A stretch of DNA of 64,000 bases, taken from positions 62,001 to 126,000 of the forward strand of contig NZ_JONK01000005.1 of NCBI RefSeq assembly GCF_000711885.1, written 5' to 3'. Both the position numbers and the translations under genes were made by a program. The stretch is from Chromobacterium haemolyticum DSM 19808 (lineage in GTDB: Bacteria; Pseudomonadota; Gammaproteobacteria; Burkholderiales; Chromobacteriaceae). The notes below the pieces were generated by a model that was not told where the DNA came from, did not search any database, and saw only the letters and a list, made by a program, of their open reading frames with translations. Below are positions 17,505 to 26,466 of the stretch, one piece after another. Each line of letters starts with the position of its first letter. Within the stretch, counting starts at the first letter, position 1.

Positions 17505-17650
17505 TGAACCTGATGACGATCTGTTGCGCTTCGTGAGACGCCGCACGGTGAGTACGGCTTCGAAATGCTCATGCGCCTCTTGTACATTCCGCTTTTTCGC
17601 TCGTTTTCGCCTTGTCTCGATCTTGCTCGCGAGGCTTTAAACAGGCTCTA
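17505..17650 (-). repeat. Dispersed TIR repeat, copy C (reverse orientation)
   Basis: About 146 bp, the reverse complement of the other copies: TGAACCTGATGACGATCTG at the left, AAACAGGCTCTA at the right. The inner block CACGGTGAGTACGGCTTCG is shared with copy B. TA lies at both outer ends. It sits 25 bases from the LysR start codon, inside the divergent promoter region. Confidence 0.85.
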
Positions 17651-17777
17651 AGGGTGGGAATAGACTGATTAATACATTCATTTTCATCCATGTAAACCGT
17701 GGCGTTTGGTGATGTTAGCCGCGCCCGCCGCCGCATAGACTGCTCCGACCCGATCAACTAAGGATGCAGGAGGCCCT

Positions 17778-18728
17778 ATGTCCGCCACTTTGTTCAACCA
17801 GCCGCAGAGCGGCAATGCGATGCCGCGTTTCGGCGGCGTCGCCAGCATGATGCGCCTGCCTCTGCGCGACAGCGCCGCCGGCCTGGATGCCGCCTTCATC
17901 GGCCTGCCGCTGGATATCGGCACCTCCAACCGCAGCGGCACTCGTTTTGGTCCGCGTGAAATCCGCAGTCAGTCGGCGCTGCTGCGTCCCTACAACCTGG
18001 GCAGCGGCGCAGCGCCGTTCGAACGGTTGCAAGTGGCGGACCTAGGCGATGTCGCCACCAATCCCTATAACCTGGCGGATAGCGTGGCGCGAATCGAGGC
18101 CGCTTACGATCTGGCATTGCGGCACCCGGTGCGTTTGCTGGGCATGGGCGGCGACCACACCGTCACCTTGCCGGCGCTGCGCGCGTTGGCGCGCAAGCAT
18201 GGTCCGCTGGGATTGGTGCACGTGGATGCCCACGCCGACGTCAACGACGAGATGTTCGGCGAGAAGATCGCGCATGGCACCACCTTCCGCCGCGCCTGGG
18301 AGGAGGGGCTGCTGGCCGAAGGGCGGGTGGTCCAGATCGGCCTGCGCGGCAGCGGCTACGGGGCAGCGGATTTCGACTGGTCGCGCCAACGCGGTTTTAG
18401 GGTGGTGACGGCGGAGCAGTGCTGGCATCGCTCGCTGGCGCCGCTGATGGCCGAAGTGCGCGCGCAAATGGGCGAGGCGCCGGTGTATCTGAGCTTCGAT
18501 ATCGACGGCATCGACCCGGCGTTCGCGCCCGGCACCGGCACGCCGGAAGTGGGAGGCCTGAGTTCGATGCAGGCGCTGGAGATTGTGCGCGGCTGCCGGG
18601 GCCTGGACCTGGTGGGCGGCGATCTGGTCGAGGTGTCGCCGCCGTATGACGCCAGCGGCAACACCGCCTTGCTGGGCGCCAATCTGTTGTTCGAAATGCT
18701 GTGCGTCTTGCCCGCGCCGGCGCGCTAA
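17778..18728 (+). CDS. Ureohydrolase: guanidinobutyrase/guanidinopropionase-like
   Basis: 316 aa arginase/agmatinase-fold enzyme that splits a guanidino compound into urea and an amine or amino acid. Manganese motifs are complete: GGDHTVT, VHVDAHADVND and SFDIDGIDPAFAPGTGTPE. AGGAGG lies before the ATG at 17778. Neighbours (a divergent LysR regulator, and an SSS symporter 69 bases downstream) match guanidinobutyrate or guanidinopropionate use in Pseudomonas (gbuA or gpuA) better than the polyamine agmatinase. The precise substrate cannot be decided from the sequence. Confidence 0.88.
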   Translation: MSATLFNQPQSGNAMPRFGGVASMMRLPLRDSAAGLDAAFIGLPLDIGTSNRSGTRFGPREIRSQSALLRPYNLGSGAAPFERLQVADLGDVATNPYNLADSVARIEAAYDLALRHPVRLLGMGGDHTVTLPALRALARKHGPLGLVHVDAHADVNDEMFGEKIAHGTTFRRAWEEGLLAEGRVVQIGLRGSGYGAADFDWSRQRGFRVVTAEQCWHRSLAPLMAEVRAQMGEAPVYLSFDIDGIDPAFAPGTGTPEVGGLSSMQALEIVRGCRGLDLVGGDLVEVSPPYDASGNTALLGANLLFEMLCVLPAPAR

Positions 18729-18797
18729 GCCGCGCGGATTCCATGCACGCGAGCGCCGGAGAATGCGCCGCGGACCCGAGAACAAGAGGAGAACGAG

Positions 18798-20165
18798 ATG
18801 AGCCTGGATCTATTGATGGTGGCCGCCTATATCGGCGCCATGTTGTGGCTGGGGTGGCTGGGCATGCGCCGTGCCAGCGACCGGGAGCAGTATTTGGTGG
18901 CTGGGCGCAATCTGGGGCCGCTAATGTATATGGGCACCATGGCGGCCACGGTGCTAGGCGGCGCGTCCACCGTGGGCACGGTCCGGCTGGGCTATGTGTA
19001 CGGTATTTCCGGCTTCTGGTTGTGCGCGGCGCTGGGCAGCGGCATTGTGGTGCTCAATCTGTTTCTGGCCAAGCCGTTGTTGCGCTTGCGTGTGTTCACG
19101 GTCACCCAAGTGTTGGAGCGCCGCTATCATCCGCTGGCGCGCAAAGCCAGCGCGCTGGTGATGCTGTCCTATGCCCTGATGATCTGCGTGACCTCGGTGC
19201 TGGCGATAGGCACGGTGATGCAAGTGCTGTTCGAATTGCCGTTCTGGCTGGCCGTCGTCATCGGCGGCGGAGTGGTAGTGGCTTACTCCACCATCGGCGG
19301 CATGTGGTCGCTGACGCTGACCGACATCGTGCAATTCGTCATCAAAACGGTTGGCCTGATGCTGGTGCTGCTGCCAATCTGTCTGTGGCGGGTGGGAGGC
19401 TGGGAACAATTGGCCGTCCGGCTGCCGGCGTCCGCGTTCAGTGTCGCGGGCCTGGGCTGGGGGACGGTGCTGACGTATTTTCTGATCTATTTTTTCGGCA
19501 TCATCATCGGCCAGGACGTGTGGCAGCGGGTGTTTACCGCGCGCGACGGCAAGGTGGCGTCTTATGCCGGCAGCGCCGCCGGCTTGTATTGCCTGTTGTA
19601 TGGGCTTGTTTGCGCGCTGATCGGCATGGCGGGGCGGGTGTTGTTGCCAGAATTGGAGAACCCGAACAACGCCTTCGCCGCTGTTGTCAAAGGCGTGTTG
19701 CCGGACGGCGTGCGCGGCCTGGTGATCGCAGCGGCGTTGGCGGCGATGATGTCCACCGCCAGCGCCGCCTTGCTGGCCGCGTCGACCACTCTGACCGAGG
19801 ATTTGCTGCCGGGGGAGAGGGCCGGTTTGTGGCGCAACCGGGCGGCCACCTTGCTGGCCGGCGTCTTGGTGCTGGCGCTGGCGATGCTGGTGAATGACGT
19901 GATCCAGGCGCTGACTCTGGCCTACAACCTGCTGGTGGGCAGCATGCTGGTGCCGCTGCTGGCGGCGATTTGCTGGCCGCGGGCCACGACCGCCGGCGCG
20001 GTAAGCGCGATGCTGGGCGGCTTGGGCGTGGCGGTGTTCTTCATGCTGAGGGATGGCTTGGACGCCAATACGCCGATTTATTTCAGCTTGCTGACCAGTG
20101 CTGGCCTGATGCTGGTTCTGAGCCTGGCGGACGGCCGCGCGCGGCCGTATCCGGCACGGAAGTAG
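18798..20165 (+). CDS. Sodium:solute symporter (SSS family)
   Basis: 455 aa inner-membrane transporter with about 13 hydrophobic helices. The N-terminal segment (REQYLVAGRNLGPLMYMGTMAATVLGGASTVG) and the GIIIGQDVWQRVFTARDGK region are typical of the sodium/solute symporter family. GAGGAG precedes the ATG at 18798. It lies in one transcription unit with the ureohydrolase and is the probable guanidino-acid uptake system. The family assignment is firm; the substrate is inferred from context. Confidence 0.9.
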   Translation: MSLDLLMVAAYIGAMLWLGWLGMRRASDREQYLVAGRNLGPLMYMGTMAATVLGGASTVGTVRLGYVYGISGFWLCAALGSGIVVLNLFLAKPLLRLRVFTVTQVLERRYHPLARKASALVMLSYALMICVTSVLAIGTVMQVLFELPFWLAVVIGGGVVVAYSTIGGMWSLTLTDIVQFVIKTVGLMLVLLPICLWRVGGWEQLAVRLPASAFSVAGLGWGTVLTYFLIYFFGIIIGQDVWQRVFTARDGKVASYAGSAAGLYCLLYGLVCALIGMAGRVLLPELENPNNAFAAVVKGVLPDGVRGLVIAAALAAMMSTASAALLAASTTLTEDLLPGERAGLWRNRAATLLAGVLVLALAMLVNDVIQALTLAYNLLVGSMLVPLLAAICWPRATTAGAVSAMLGGLGVAVFFMLRDGLDANTPIYFSLLTSAGLMLVLSLADGRARPYPARK

Positions 20166-20176
20166 CCGCGGGCTTA

Positions 20177-20482
20177 TCAGGCCAGCAGTTTGGCCACCGC
20201 GCTTATGGCCTTTGCAGTGAGTTTGATGGTGTCGCCCACGCGTTGCAGTTGCTGTCCGGCGTGGTCTGCGGCATCCGTCGCCGCCTGCAGCGCGACGATA
20301 GCGCGTTGGAAGTCTTCTGCATCGGCGTTCAAGTCCCGCGCGATCAACGCCAGGGTCTGGTTGGCCAATTCATCTTGCTGCGCCAGCAAGGTTCGGCTAT
20401 CCGCGCCCTGGCTGGCGACTGCCAGGTTGTTGATGCGGGATGCCAGGCCGCTGGCAAGTTCGGTGACTCGGTGGCTGTCCAT
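20177..20482 (-). CDS. Small helical protein of unknown function
   Basis: 101 aa, rich in Ala, Leu, Gln and Asp. It is probably all alpha-helical with coiled-coil character (LAQQDELANQTLALIARDLN). There is no signal peptide or membrane helix. AAGGAGG lies 8-10 bases before its ATG, one of the better ribosome binding sites here. It starts 12 bases after the end of the lipoprotein gene, so the two are co-transcribed. I do not recognise a family. Confidence 0.75.
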   Translation of the reverse strand: MDSHRVTELASGLASRINNLAVASQGADSRTLLAQQDELANQTLALIARDLNADAEDFQRAIVALQAATDAADHAGQQLQRVGDTIKLTAKAISAVAKLLA

Positions 20483-20494
20483 GTGCTGCCTCCT

Positions 20495-21361
20495 TTATTT
20501 GGCGGGCAGATCGCGATAAAAATTGCGTAGCCGCCTGGCTTCGGCGGCGAAGTCGCGCAGCGCTTGCAGTTTGGGTTGGGGCGAGTCCAGGCTCTGCAGC
20601 AATTGGCGGTTGGTGTCGGGAAAGCCTTGAATCGCTTTGTCGCTGGCCTGCAGAGCGGCCTCGATCAGTTCGAATTCTCGCAGCCGGTCGGCGATGGCGA
20701 GATCGAATTGGTAGCGTTCCCAGCTGCCGTAGGGCGGCCGGTTGAAATTGGCGTGGCGCAGCAGGCTGTCCCTGAGCACGCCTAGGTAGCTGGGCAGTGT
20801 GCCCAAGGTTCGGTGGCTGCCGGTGGCCAGCAGTTCCAGTCCGGGCTGGGCGGTGGACATGGTGTTCCGCAGTGCGTTCTTGCGTTGGGCCGTTGTGAGC
20901 TGGCGACCGAGCGCGTCTGCCGTGGTGGCCAGAATCTTGGCTGCGGTTGCGTCGCCGCCGCGTAGTTTGAGGTCCTGAATGCTGTCGGACAAGTCTTGGG
21001 CGGCTGCGTCGACCCTAGTGTCTGCCTCCCGGTCGCCAGCCAGGCTGCGCAAGGTCCGGGTGTATTTTTCCAGCGCGTCCAGCGTCGCCTGCAACTGTCC
21101 CAGGGCGGGGCCGAGATCGTAGCTGGCGCCGTTGCCGGTTTGCGGATGGAAGGTGTCCGTGCGCAAAGGGGCGTTGGGCGCGGTGAGCACCGCGTTGAGG
21201 CGCGTGCTCTGCTGGATCCGCGCCAGGGTGCCGGCGGAGCTTTGCGTGACGCTGCGGGCTGCGTCGTCGAAATCGGCGAATGGCTTGTCCGGAGCGTTGG
21301 CGCAGGCGGCCAGCAGCAGCGGCAGCAAGGGCAGCAGGCGATGAGCGGGGCGGACGGACAT
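20495..21361 (-). CDS. Lipoprotein of unknown function
   Basis: About 288 aa. I start it at MSVRPAHRLLPLL (21361), which gives a lipoprotein signal with the lipobox LLAAC; the open frame upstream lacks coding look. The mature part is helical, with repeated short amphipathic segments (LGPALGQLQATLDALEKYTRTLRSL, cut here by description only). No enzyme motif is visible. It probably sits at the cell envelope. Its operon partner is the 101 aa helical protein just downstream. Confidence 0.78.
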   Translation of the reverse strand: MSVRPAHRLLPLLPLLLAACANAPDKPFADFDDAARSVTQSSAGTLARIQQSTRLNAVLTAPNAPLRTDTFHPQTGNGASYDLGPALGQLQATLDALEKYTRTLRSLAGDREADTRVDAAAQDLSDSIQDLKLRGGDATAAKILATTADALGRQLTTAQRKNALRNTMSTAQPGLELLATGSHRTLGTLPSYLGVLRDSLLRHANFNRPPYGSWERYQFDLAIADRLREFELIEAALQASDKAIQGFPDTNRQLLQSLDSPQPKLQALRDFAAEARRLRNFYRDLPAK

Positions 21362-21592
21362 GGCGCGGCTCCATCGGCAAGCGGGCGCTGTCGCGACCGC
21401 GCAGTTTGAGGGATGTAACGGTGCGCGTACGCTATGGCGGGCGCATGTCGCGGTATAGGCGATTAGCCGTTGCCCCGAGCCTGTACCAAAGATACGGCAA
21501 TGCAAAAGGGAGTCGCTAAGCCCCCTTTGGCTTAGCTGCTTCCGTCGTTCTTGTTAGGCCTGCCAGGAGGGCGACATGGGTGAACACGTCTA

Positions 21593-21662
21593 AGAACCTG
21601 TTCACGGTCTGCTGCGCTGCGGGGATACGGCGTTAAAAACTAGCTCAAAAGGCTCATGTGCC
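21593..21662 (-). repeat. Dispersed TIR repeat, partial copy E
   Basis: AGAACCTGTTCACGGTCTGC followed by GCGCTGCGGGGATACGGCG matches the reverse complement of the right end of copies B and D. After about 70 bp the similarity is lost, and no second end is found. TA precedes the end. Confidence 0.6.
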
Positions 21663-21847
21663 GCTGGACATTCCGCAGACAAGCCCCACAGGCAAGCCGA
21701 CGGCCTGCGGCCCGATGGCAGCAGTGGTAAGTTCTGCCGTCCGGCGTGTTGCAGAAATGTCACCGGCGGCTATGCCGCAACTGGCTTGACCGCAGGCGAT
21801 TCTGGATGACGGCGGCGCCGCTTGGTCTTCGGCAAAGGATTGGTCTT

Positions 21848-21862
21848 ACTGGTAATACCAGT
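21848..21862. promoter_or_regulatory. FadR/GntR-type operator
   Basis: ACTGGTA-A-TACCAGT is a perfect inverted repeat containing TGGTNNNACCA, the operator form known for FadR-subfamily GntR regulators such as LldR and PdhR. Further half-sites (TGGTC, GGACCA) flank it. It lies 23 bases before the start of the GntR gene, so autoregulation is likely. Confidence 0.6.
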
Positions 21863-21885
21863 TGGACCAGTGTAGCGTGCCGTTT

Positions 21886-22632
21886 ATGACTAATCATATT
21901 CTTGATCGCCTGCCCGTCATGTTCACTTCTTCAAAACTGGGTGATGTTGCCGCTCGCAACATCCTTGATGCAATTAAGCGCGGTATTTGGCTGCCTGGAG
22001 AGATGCTGCCGTCGCAGCGGGATCTGGCCGAGCAGTTTGGCATCAGCCGCCCGCCGCTGCGTGAGGCGATTTCTGTGCTTGAGGCCTTGGGATTTGTCCG
22101 TTCTCATCCGGGTAAGGGTGTGTTTGTGGTCAGCGCCGATCCGCAGGGGGAGCCGTTTGCGCCGCCGACTGTGCGCCCGGAGGATGTGTTCCAACTTCGC
22201 CTGGCGCTGGAGCCATTCGTGGTGGGCTTGGTTGCGCAGTCGATCGCTTCCGAAGAACTGATGCAGTTGCGGCTGACGCTGTTGGATATGCGTGAGGCGT
22301 TGGAGGCCGGCGAAATGGCCGCGGCGGTGGAGGCGGACATCCTGTTCCACCGGCAGTTGGTGGGGTTTAGCCGTAATCCGGTGTTCAAACAGTCCATGGA
22401 GCAGGCCAGCGAGGCCATCGGTCACGCACGCGCCATCATGCTGGCGCGGCCGCAGGAGTTGCAGGCGGCGTTGATTGAGAAAGAGGCCATTTTGCGGGCC
22501 ATCAAGGCGCATGACAGCGCGGCGGCCAGCGCCGCCATGCAACAGCACATCATTCATGCTTGCGAACGCTTGGGGATTCCGGTTCGTGGCACGTCTGTCG
22601 TCTGGTCACAACAAGGGGAGGGTGGTACCTAA
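21886..22632 (+). CDS. FadR-subfamily GntR transcriptional regulator
   Basis: About 248 aa. The N-terminal winged HTH (GIWLPGEMLPSQRDLAEQFG, ISRPPLREAISVLEALGFV) is followed by the all-helical FCD ligand-binding domain, with metal-binding-type residues in DILFHRQLVGFS and the C-terminal QQHIIHACERLG. The ATG at 21886 is preferred over a TTG inside the operator; no good ribosome binding site is visible for either. It lies upstream of a dicarboxylate carrier gene and probably represses it in response to an organic acid. Confidence 0.87.
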   Translation: MTNHILDRLPVMFTSSKLGDVAARNILDAIKRGIWLPGEMLPSQRDLAEQFGISRPPLREAISVLEALGFVRSHPGKGVFVVSADPQGEPFAPPTVRPEDVFQLRLALEPFVVGLVAQSIASEELMQLRLTLLDMREALEAGEMAAAVEADILFHRQLVGFSRNPVFKQSMEQASEAIGHARAIMLARPQELQAALIEKEAILRAIKAHDSAAASAAMQQHIIHACERLGIPVRGTSVVWSQQGEGGT

Positions 22633-22746
22633 GCCAGTTGGGTGTTGGAAGCCGTTTCCGGAAGGCCGCCGCGTCAACCGTTTTGGCCTGGATGACTTGT
22701 CTGGGCGGCTTCTCGCCATGCCTCCTCATTAGGAGAAAGGGAAGCT

Positions 22747-24066
22747 ATGCTGCGTTTGACTAAGAAGTCGTTGTTTGTACGAGTCATGATCGGACTTGTC
22801 CTCGGCATCTGCGCCGGCTTGTTGTGGCCGGAACAGGCTCTACAGTTGAAACCGTTGGGCGATGGTTTTATCAAGCTGATCAAGATGCTGATTGCGCCGA
22901 TTGTATTCTGTGTGGTGGTGAGCGGGATTACCGGCGCGGGTGACTTGAAAAAAGTGGGCCGGGTGGGGTTGAAGGCCATTGTCTATTTTGAGCTGGTCAC
23001 GACTCTGGCGCTGGCTTTGGGCCTGCTGTTGGCTCTGCATAGCAGTATCGGTTTAGGGATGAATGTGGATGTCGGCTCCTTGGATACCCAGGCTATGGCT
23101 GCTTATGCCGACAGGGCCCAAGCTTTGCAGCATGGCAGCGCCTGGTCGTTTTTCATGAACTTGATTCCCGGCACGGTGTTTGGCGCGCTGGCCTCGGGCG
23201 ATATCTTGCAGGTGTTGGTGTTTGCCTTATTGTTTGGTTGCGCCTTGAATCTAGTGCGCGATTCCGCTGGTGGAGTGATTCGGCTGGTGCATGAGGCGGG
23301 CCATGTGTTTTTCAAGCTGATCGGCCTGGTGGTGCAGCTGGCGCCGCTGGGGGTGTTCGGCTCCATTGCCTTTACCACCGCCAGTTACGGGGTGTCGTCC
23401 TTGCAGCAGCTAGGCGGTCTGGTGCTAATGTTTTATCTCACTTGCGCTTTGTTTGTGCTGGTGGTTTTGGGGACGATTTTGCAGTTGGCCGGCCTTAACA
23501 TCATCGCGTTTTTGCGCTACCTGAAAGACGAGCTGTCTATCGTGATGGGGACGGCCTCATCGGATGCGGTGTTGCCACAGGTTATGCGCAAGCTTGAGCA
23601 TCTGGGCATTGGCAACGCCACTGTGGGCCTGGTGATTCCGACGGGGTATTCGTTCAATCTTGATGGTTTTTCCATTTATCTGACACTGGCGGCAGTGTTT
23701 ATCGCTCATGCCACCAATACGCCGCTGTCCAATTACGATTTATTGACCATTTTGGCGGTGTCGTTGGTGACCTCCAAGGGCGCGCATGGCGTTCCTGGCT
23801 CGGCCTTGGTGATTCTGGCGGCGACGTTGTCGGCGATACCGGCCATTCCGGTGATCGGGCTGGTACTGGTGTTGTCCGTGGACTGGTTCATGGGCATTGC
23901 TCGGGCCTTGACCAATTTGATCGGCAATTGCGTGGCCACGGTGGTGGTGGCGCGCTGGGAGCGGGATATGGACCTGGCGCGGGCGCGTAATGTGCTGGGG
24001 CGCAAGCAGGGCTATGAATATGTGGCACAGCCAGCTGTAAGTGCCGGTTCCCTGGCGGATCGTTGA
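22747..24066 (+). CDS. dctA: C4-dicarboxylate/proton symporter, DctA-like
   Basis: 439 aa inner-membrane carrier of the dicarboxylate/amino acid:cation symporter (DAACS) family. Signatures are TASSDAVLPQVMRKLEHLG (hairpin 1), PTGYSFNLDGFSIYLTLA and SKGAHGVPGSALVILAATL (hairpin 2), all typical of DctA. AGGAGAAAGGG lies before the ATG. The upstream GntR regulator and its operator suggest induction by succinate, fumarate, malate or a related acid. Confidence 0.92.
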   Translation: MLRLTKKSLFVRVMIGLVLGICAGLLWPEQALQLKPLGDGFIKLIKMLIAPIVFCVVVSGITGAGDLKKVGRVGLKAIVYFELVTTLALALGLLLALHSSIGLGMNVDVGSLDTQAMAAYADRAQALQHGSAWSFFMNLIPGTVFGALASGDILQVLVFALLFGCALNLVRDSAGGVIRLVHEAGHVFFKLIGLVVQLAPLGVFGSIAFTTASYGVSSLQQLGGLVLMFYLTCALFVLVVLGTILQLAGLNIIAFLRYLKDELSIVMGTASSDAVLPQVMRKLEHLGIGNATVGLVIPTGYSFNLDGFSIYLTLAAVFIAHATNTPLSNYDLLTILAVSLVTSKGAHGVPGSALVILAATLSAIPAIPVIGLVLVLSVDWFMGIARALTNLIGNCVATVVVARWERDMDLARARNVLGRKQGYEYVAQPAVSAGSLADR

Positions 24067-24197
24067 GCCAGGTTCTTGCGGCTGGCGGCTTTGAGAATGT
24101 TCCCGCTTTAGTGGGGCGCCATGCGCGTTGAAGGCCATCGTACGGGGCCGAGGCATCTGGGCGTCTATCCTTGCCGGATGCGCGTAGAAAACGCCAT

Positions 24198-24236
24198 AAA
24201 AAAAGCCTGATCATGAATGTGATCAGGCTTTTTTAA
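24198..24236. terminator. Bidirectional terminator between dctA and lipA
   Basis: AAAAAAGCCTGATCA / TGATCAGGCTTTTTT forms a long perfect stem with an A-run on one side and a T-run on the other. It serves both convergent genes. Confidence 0.93.
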
Positions 24237-24287
24237 GTTTGGAGCTCAATGCCAGCCCGCGTTATTGGGCTGCCATTAAAATGTCAC

Positions 24288-25235
24288 TTACACGCCGGCT
24301 TCGTGTGCCTGCACATCCGCGTGGTAGCTGGAACGCACCATCGCGCCTACCGCGGCGTGGACGAAGCCCATTTCATAGGCTTTTTTCTCGAACATCTTGA
24401 ACACGTCCGGATGCACGTAGCGCAGTACCGGCAGGTGGCCGTCGGATGGCTGCAGGTACTGGCCTATGGTCAGCATGTCCACATTGTGGGCGCGCAGGTC
24501 GCGCATCACTTCCAGGATTTCCTCGTCGGTCTCGCCCAGGCCCACCATCAGGCCGGATTTGGTGCGGACATTGGGGTTCTTGGCCTTGTAGTCCTTCAGC
24601 AATTGCAGCGAGTGAGCGTAATCCGAGCCAGGGCGCGCCTGCTTGTACAGCCGGGGCACGGTTTCCAGGTTGTGGTTCATCACGTCCGGCGGCGTTTGGC
24701 TCAGGATGTCGACGGCCACGTCCAGGCGGCCGCGGAAGTCCGGCACCAGGGTCTCGATCTGGGTGTTGGGGGACATTTCGCGCACCGAGTTGATGCAGTC
24801 GGCGAAATGCTGGGCGCCGCCGTCGCGCAAATCGTCGCGGTCCACCGAGGTGATCACCACGTATTTCAGCTTCATCGCGGCCACGCTCTCAGCCAGGTGG
24901 CGTGGTTCGTCCGGGTCCAGCGGGTTGGGACGGCCGTGGCCCACGTCGCAGAACGGGCAGCGACGGGTGCAGATGTCGCCCATGATCATGAAGGTGGCGG
25001 TGCCTTTGCTGAAACATTCGCCAATGTTCGGGCAGGTGGCTTCCTCACAGACGGTGTGCAGCTTTTGTTCGCGCAGAATCTGTTTGATCTCGTGGAAGCG
25101 CTGACCGTTGGGCAGCTTGGCGCGGATCCATTCCGGTTTTTTCAGCTTTTCGTCCAGCGGGACGATCTTGATGGGGATGCGGGCGGTTTTGGCCGCGCCC
25201 TTGTGTTTGACCCCAGCCTGGTTTTCCGGCTTCAT
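24288..25235 (-). CDS. lipA: Lipoyl synthase LipA
   Basis: 315 aa radical-SAM enzyme that inserts two sulfur atoms into protein-bound octanoate. Both iron-sulfur clusters are visible: [12 protein letters not shown] (auxiliary) and CTRRCPFC (radical SAM). The start at 25235 (MKPENQAG) overlaps the lipB stop as ATGA; the open frame beyond it reads through lipB out of frame. The order dacA-ybeD-lipB-lipA is the same as in E. coli. Confidence 0.97.
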   Translation of the reverse strand: MKPENQAGVKHKGAAKTARIPIKIVPLDEKLKKPEWIRAKLPNGQRFHEIKQILREQKLHTVCEEATCPNIGECFSKGTATFMIMGDICTRRCPFCDVGHGRPNPLDPDEPRHLAESVAAMKLKYVVITSVDRDDLRDGGAQHFADCINSVREMSPNTQIETLVPDFRGRLDVAVDILSQTPPDVMNHNLETVPRLYKQARPGSDYAHSLQLLKDYKAKNPNVRTKSGLMVGLGETDEEILEVMRDLRAHNVDMLTIGQYLQPSDGHLPVLRYVHPDVFKMFEKKAYEMGFVHAAVGAMVRSSYHADVQAHEAGV

Positions 25236-25855
25236 GTCAGTTCCTTGGTGCTGTTCAGGAGGCGCTCCAGATGCGGCAGCAGCGTATCGGCGGCGGCGGC
25301 AAGGCTCAGCTCCACTCCCAGTTGTTTCAGGTCGGTCACCTTGAGGTTGGCGTAACCGCAAGGGTTGATGGAATCGAAAGGCTCCAGGTCCATGTCCACA
25401 TTGAAGCTGAGGCCATGGTAGACCGCGTGGTTCTTGATGCGCAGGCCCAGCGAGGCGATCTTGGCGCCGGCCACGTAAACGCCGGGCGCGTCCACATCGC
25501 CGTTGCCGTGAATGCCCAGCTCCGCCAGCGTGTCTATCACCGCCTGTTCGATGCGGCGCACCAGCTCGCGCACGCCTATGCCCATGCGCTTGAAGTCCAC
25601 CAGCAGGTAAACCACCAACTGGCCGGGGCCGTGATAGGTAATCTGGCCGCCGCGGTCTGTTTTCACTACCGGGATGGCGGTGGCGTGCAGCAGGTGTTCC
25701 GGCTTGCCGGCCAGGCCCTGGGTGTAGACGGGCGGGTGTTCCACCACCCACAGTTCATCGGGGGTGTCTGCGTTGCGGGCGTCGGTGAACGCCTGCATGG
25801 CGCGCCAGGTTGGTTCGTAATCCACCCGGCCCAGATGTTTGACGATGCGCGACAC
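25232..25855 (-). CDS. lipB: Octanoyltransferase LipB
   Basis: 207 aa. Transfers octanoyl groups from acyl carrier protein to lipoyl domains. Family motifs: [37 protein letters not shown] and [21 protein letters not shown]. The catalytic Lys is in AKIAS, and the Cys in INPCGY. The start is GTG at 25855. Its last bases overlap the lipA start, so translation is coupled. Confidence 0.96.
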   Translation of the reverse strand: MSRIVKHLGRVDYEPTWRAMQAFTDARNADTPDELWVVEHPPVYTQGLAGKPEHLLHATAIPVVKTDRGGQITYHGPGQLVVYLLVDFKRMGIGVRELVRRIEQAVIDTLAELGIHGNGDVDAPGVYVAGAKIASLGLRIKNHAVYHGLSFNVDMDLEPFDSINPCGYANLKVTDLKQLGVELSLAAAADTLLPHLERLLNSTKELT

Positions 25856-25871
25856 GGCAATCTCCAGGCGC

Positions 25872-26138
25872 TTAGAGCACCATTTTCACCATCGGATGGC
25901 CGGTCAGCGACAGATAGATGTTGTCCAGCTGTTGACGCGAAGTAGCGGTGACGGTGACGGTCAGCGCGTAGAAGCGGCCATTGGAGCTTTCGCGCAGCGT
26001 GACGTCGTGGTCGGCCAGGTCTGGCGCGTTGACGCGCACAACCTCGGTGATGGTGAGGACGAAATCCTCGTGGCGCTCGCCCATCACCTTGATGGGGAAG
26101 CGACAGGGGAATTCCATGAGTTCCTGTTTTTCAGACAT
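25872..26138 (-). CDS. YbeD/DUF493 family protein
   Basis: 88 aa small cytoplasmic protein of the UPF0250 family, with an ACT-like fold ([20 protein letters not shown] and [23 protein letters not shown]-type ending). I start at the ATG at 26138 rather than the TTG two codons upstream. It is normally found between dacA and lipB, as here, 16 bases before lipB. The function is not established; a regulatory role in lipoate or acyl metabolism is guessed from context only. Confidence 0.88.
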   Translation of the reverse strand: MSEKQELMEFPCRFPIKVMGERHEDFVLTITEVVRVNAPDLADHDVTLRESSNGRFYALTVTVTATSRQQLDNIYLSLTGHPMVKMVL

Positions 26139-26156
26139 ATTCAATCAAATCCGCTA

Positions 26157-26298
26157 ACAACGTGTTTACGATTTCGCAGTCAAGAGCGAGACAAGGCGAA
26201 AACAGCTGAGAAAGCGGAGTGTACACACGGTACATGAGCATCTCGAAGGCGTTTTCAACGCTGTGTCGCCGAAGCGCAGCAGATCGTAAACAGGTTCT
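26157..26298 (+). repeat. Dispersed TIR repeat, copy D
   Basis: About 142 bp. The left end is GTGTTTACGATTTCGCAG and the right end GCAGATCGTAAACAGGTTCT. The shared core GTGTACACACGGTACATGAG is intact, while the inner ACCGTG arm is lost. It separates dacA from ybeD and sits in the 5' region of the ybeD-lipB-lipA operon. Confidence 0.88.
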
Positions 26299-26466
26299 AA
26301 AGACGCCGCGCCCGAAACGGGCAAAGGCGCAGCAGCCAGTTGTACTGCAAACCGGGCCATCCGCGCCAATACATTTTACGGTCGTCTTTATTGCTAAAAC
26401 GTCACATCATAATACAGCAGCGGCGTCCGGGCGATGCCCGGCGCCGCGATCAACGGCGGACGCCGT

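Noticed and set aside
25236-25751. N-terminal extension of LipA over lipB
   Set aside because: It is the lipB coding region read in another frame; LipA starts at the ATGA overlap as in other species.
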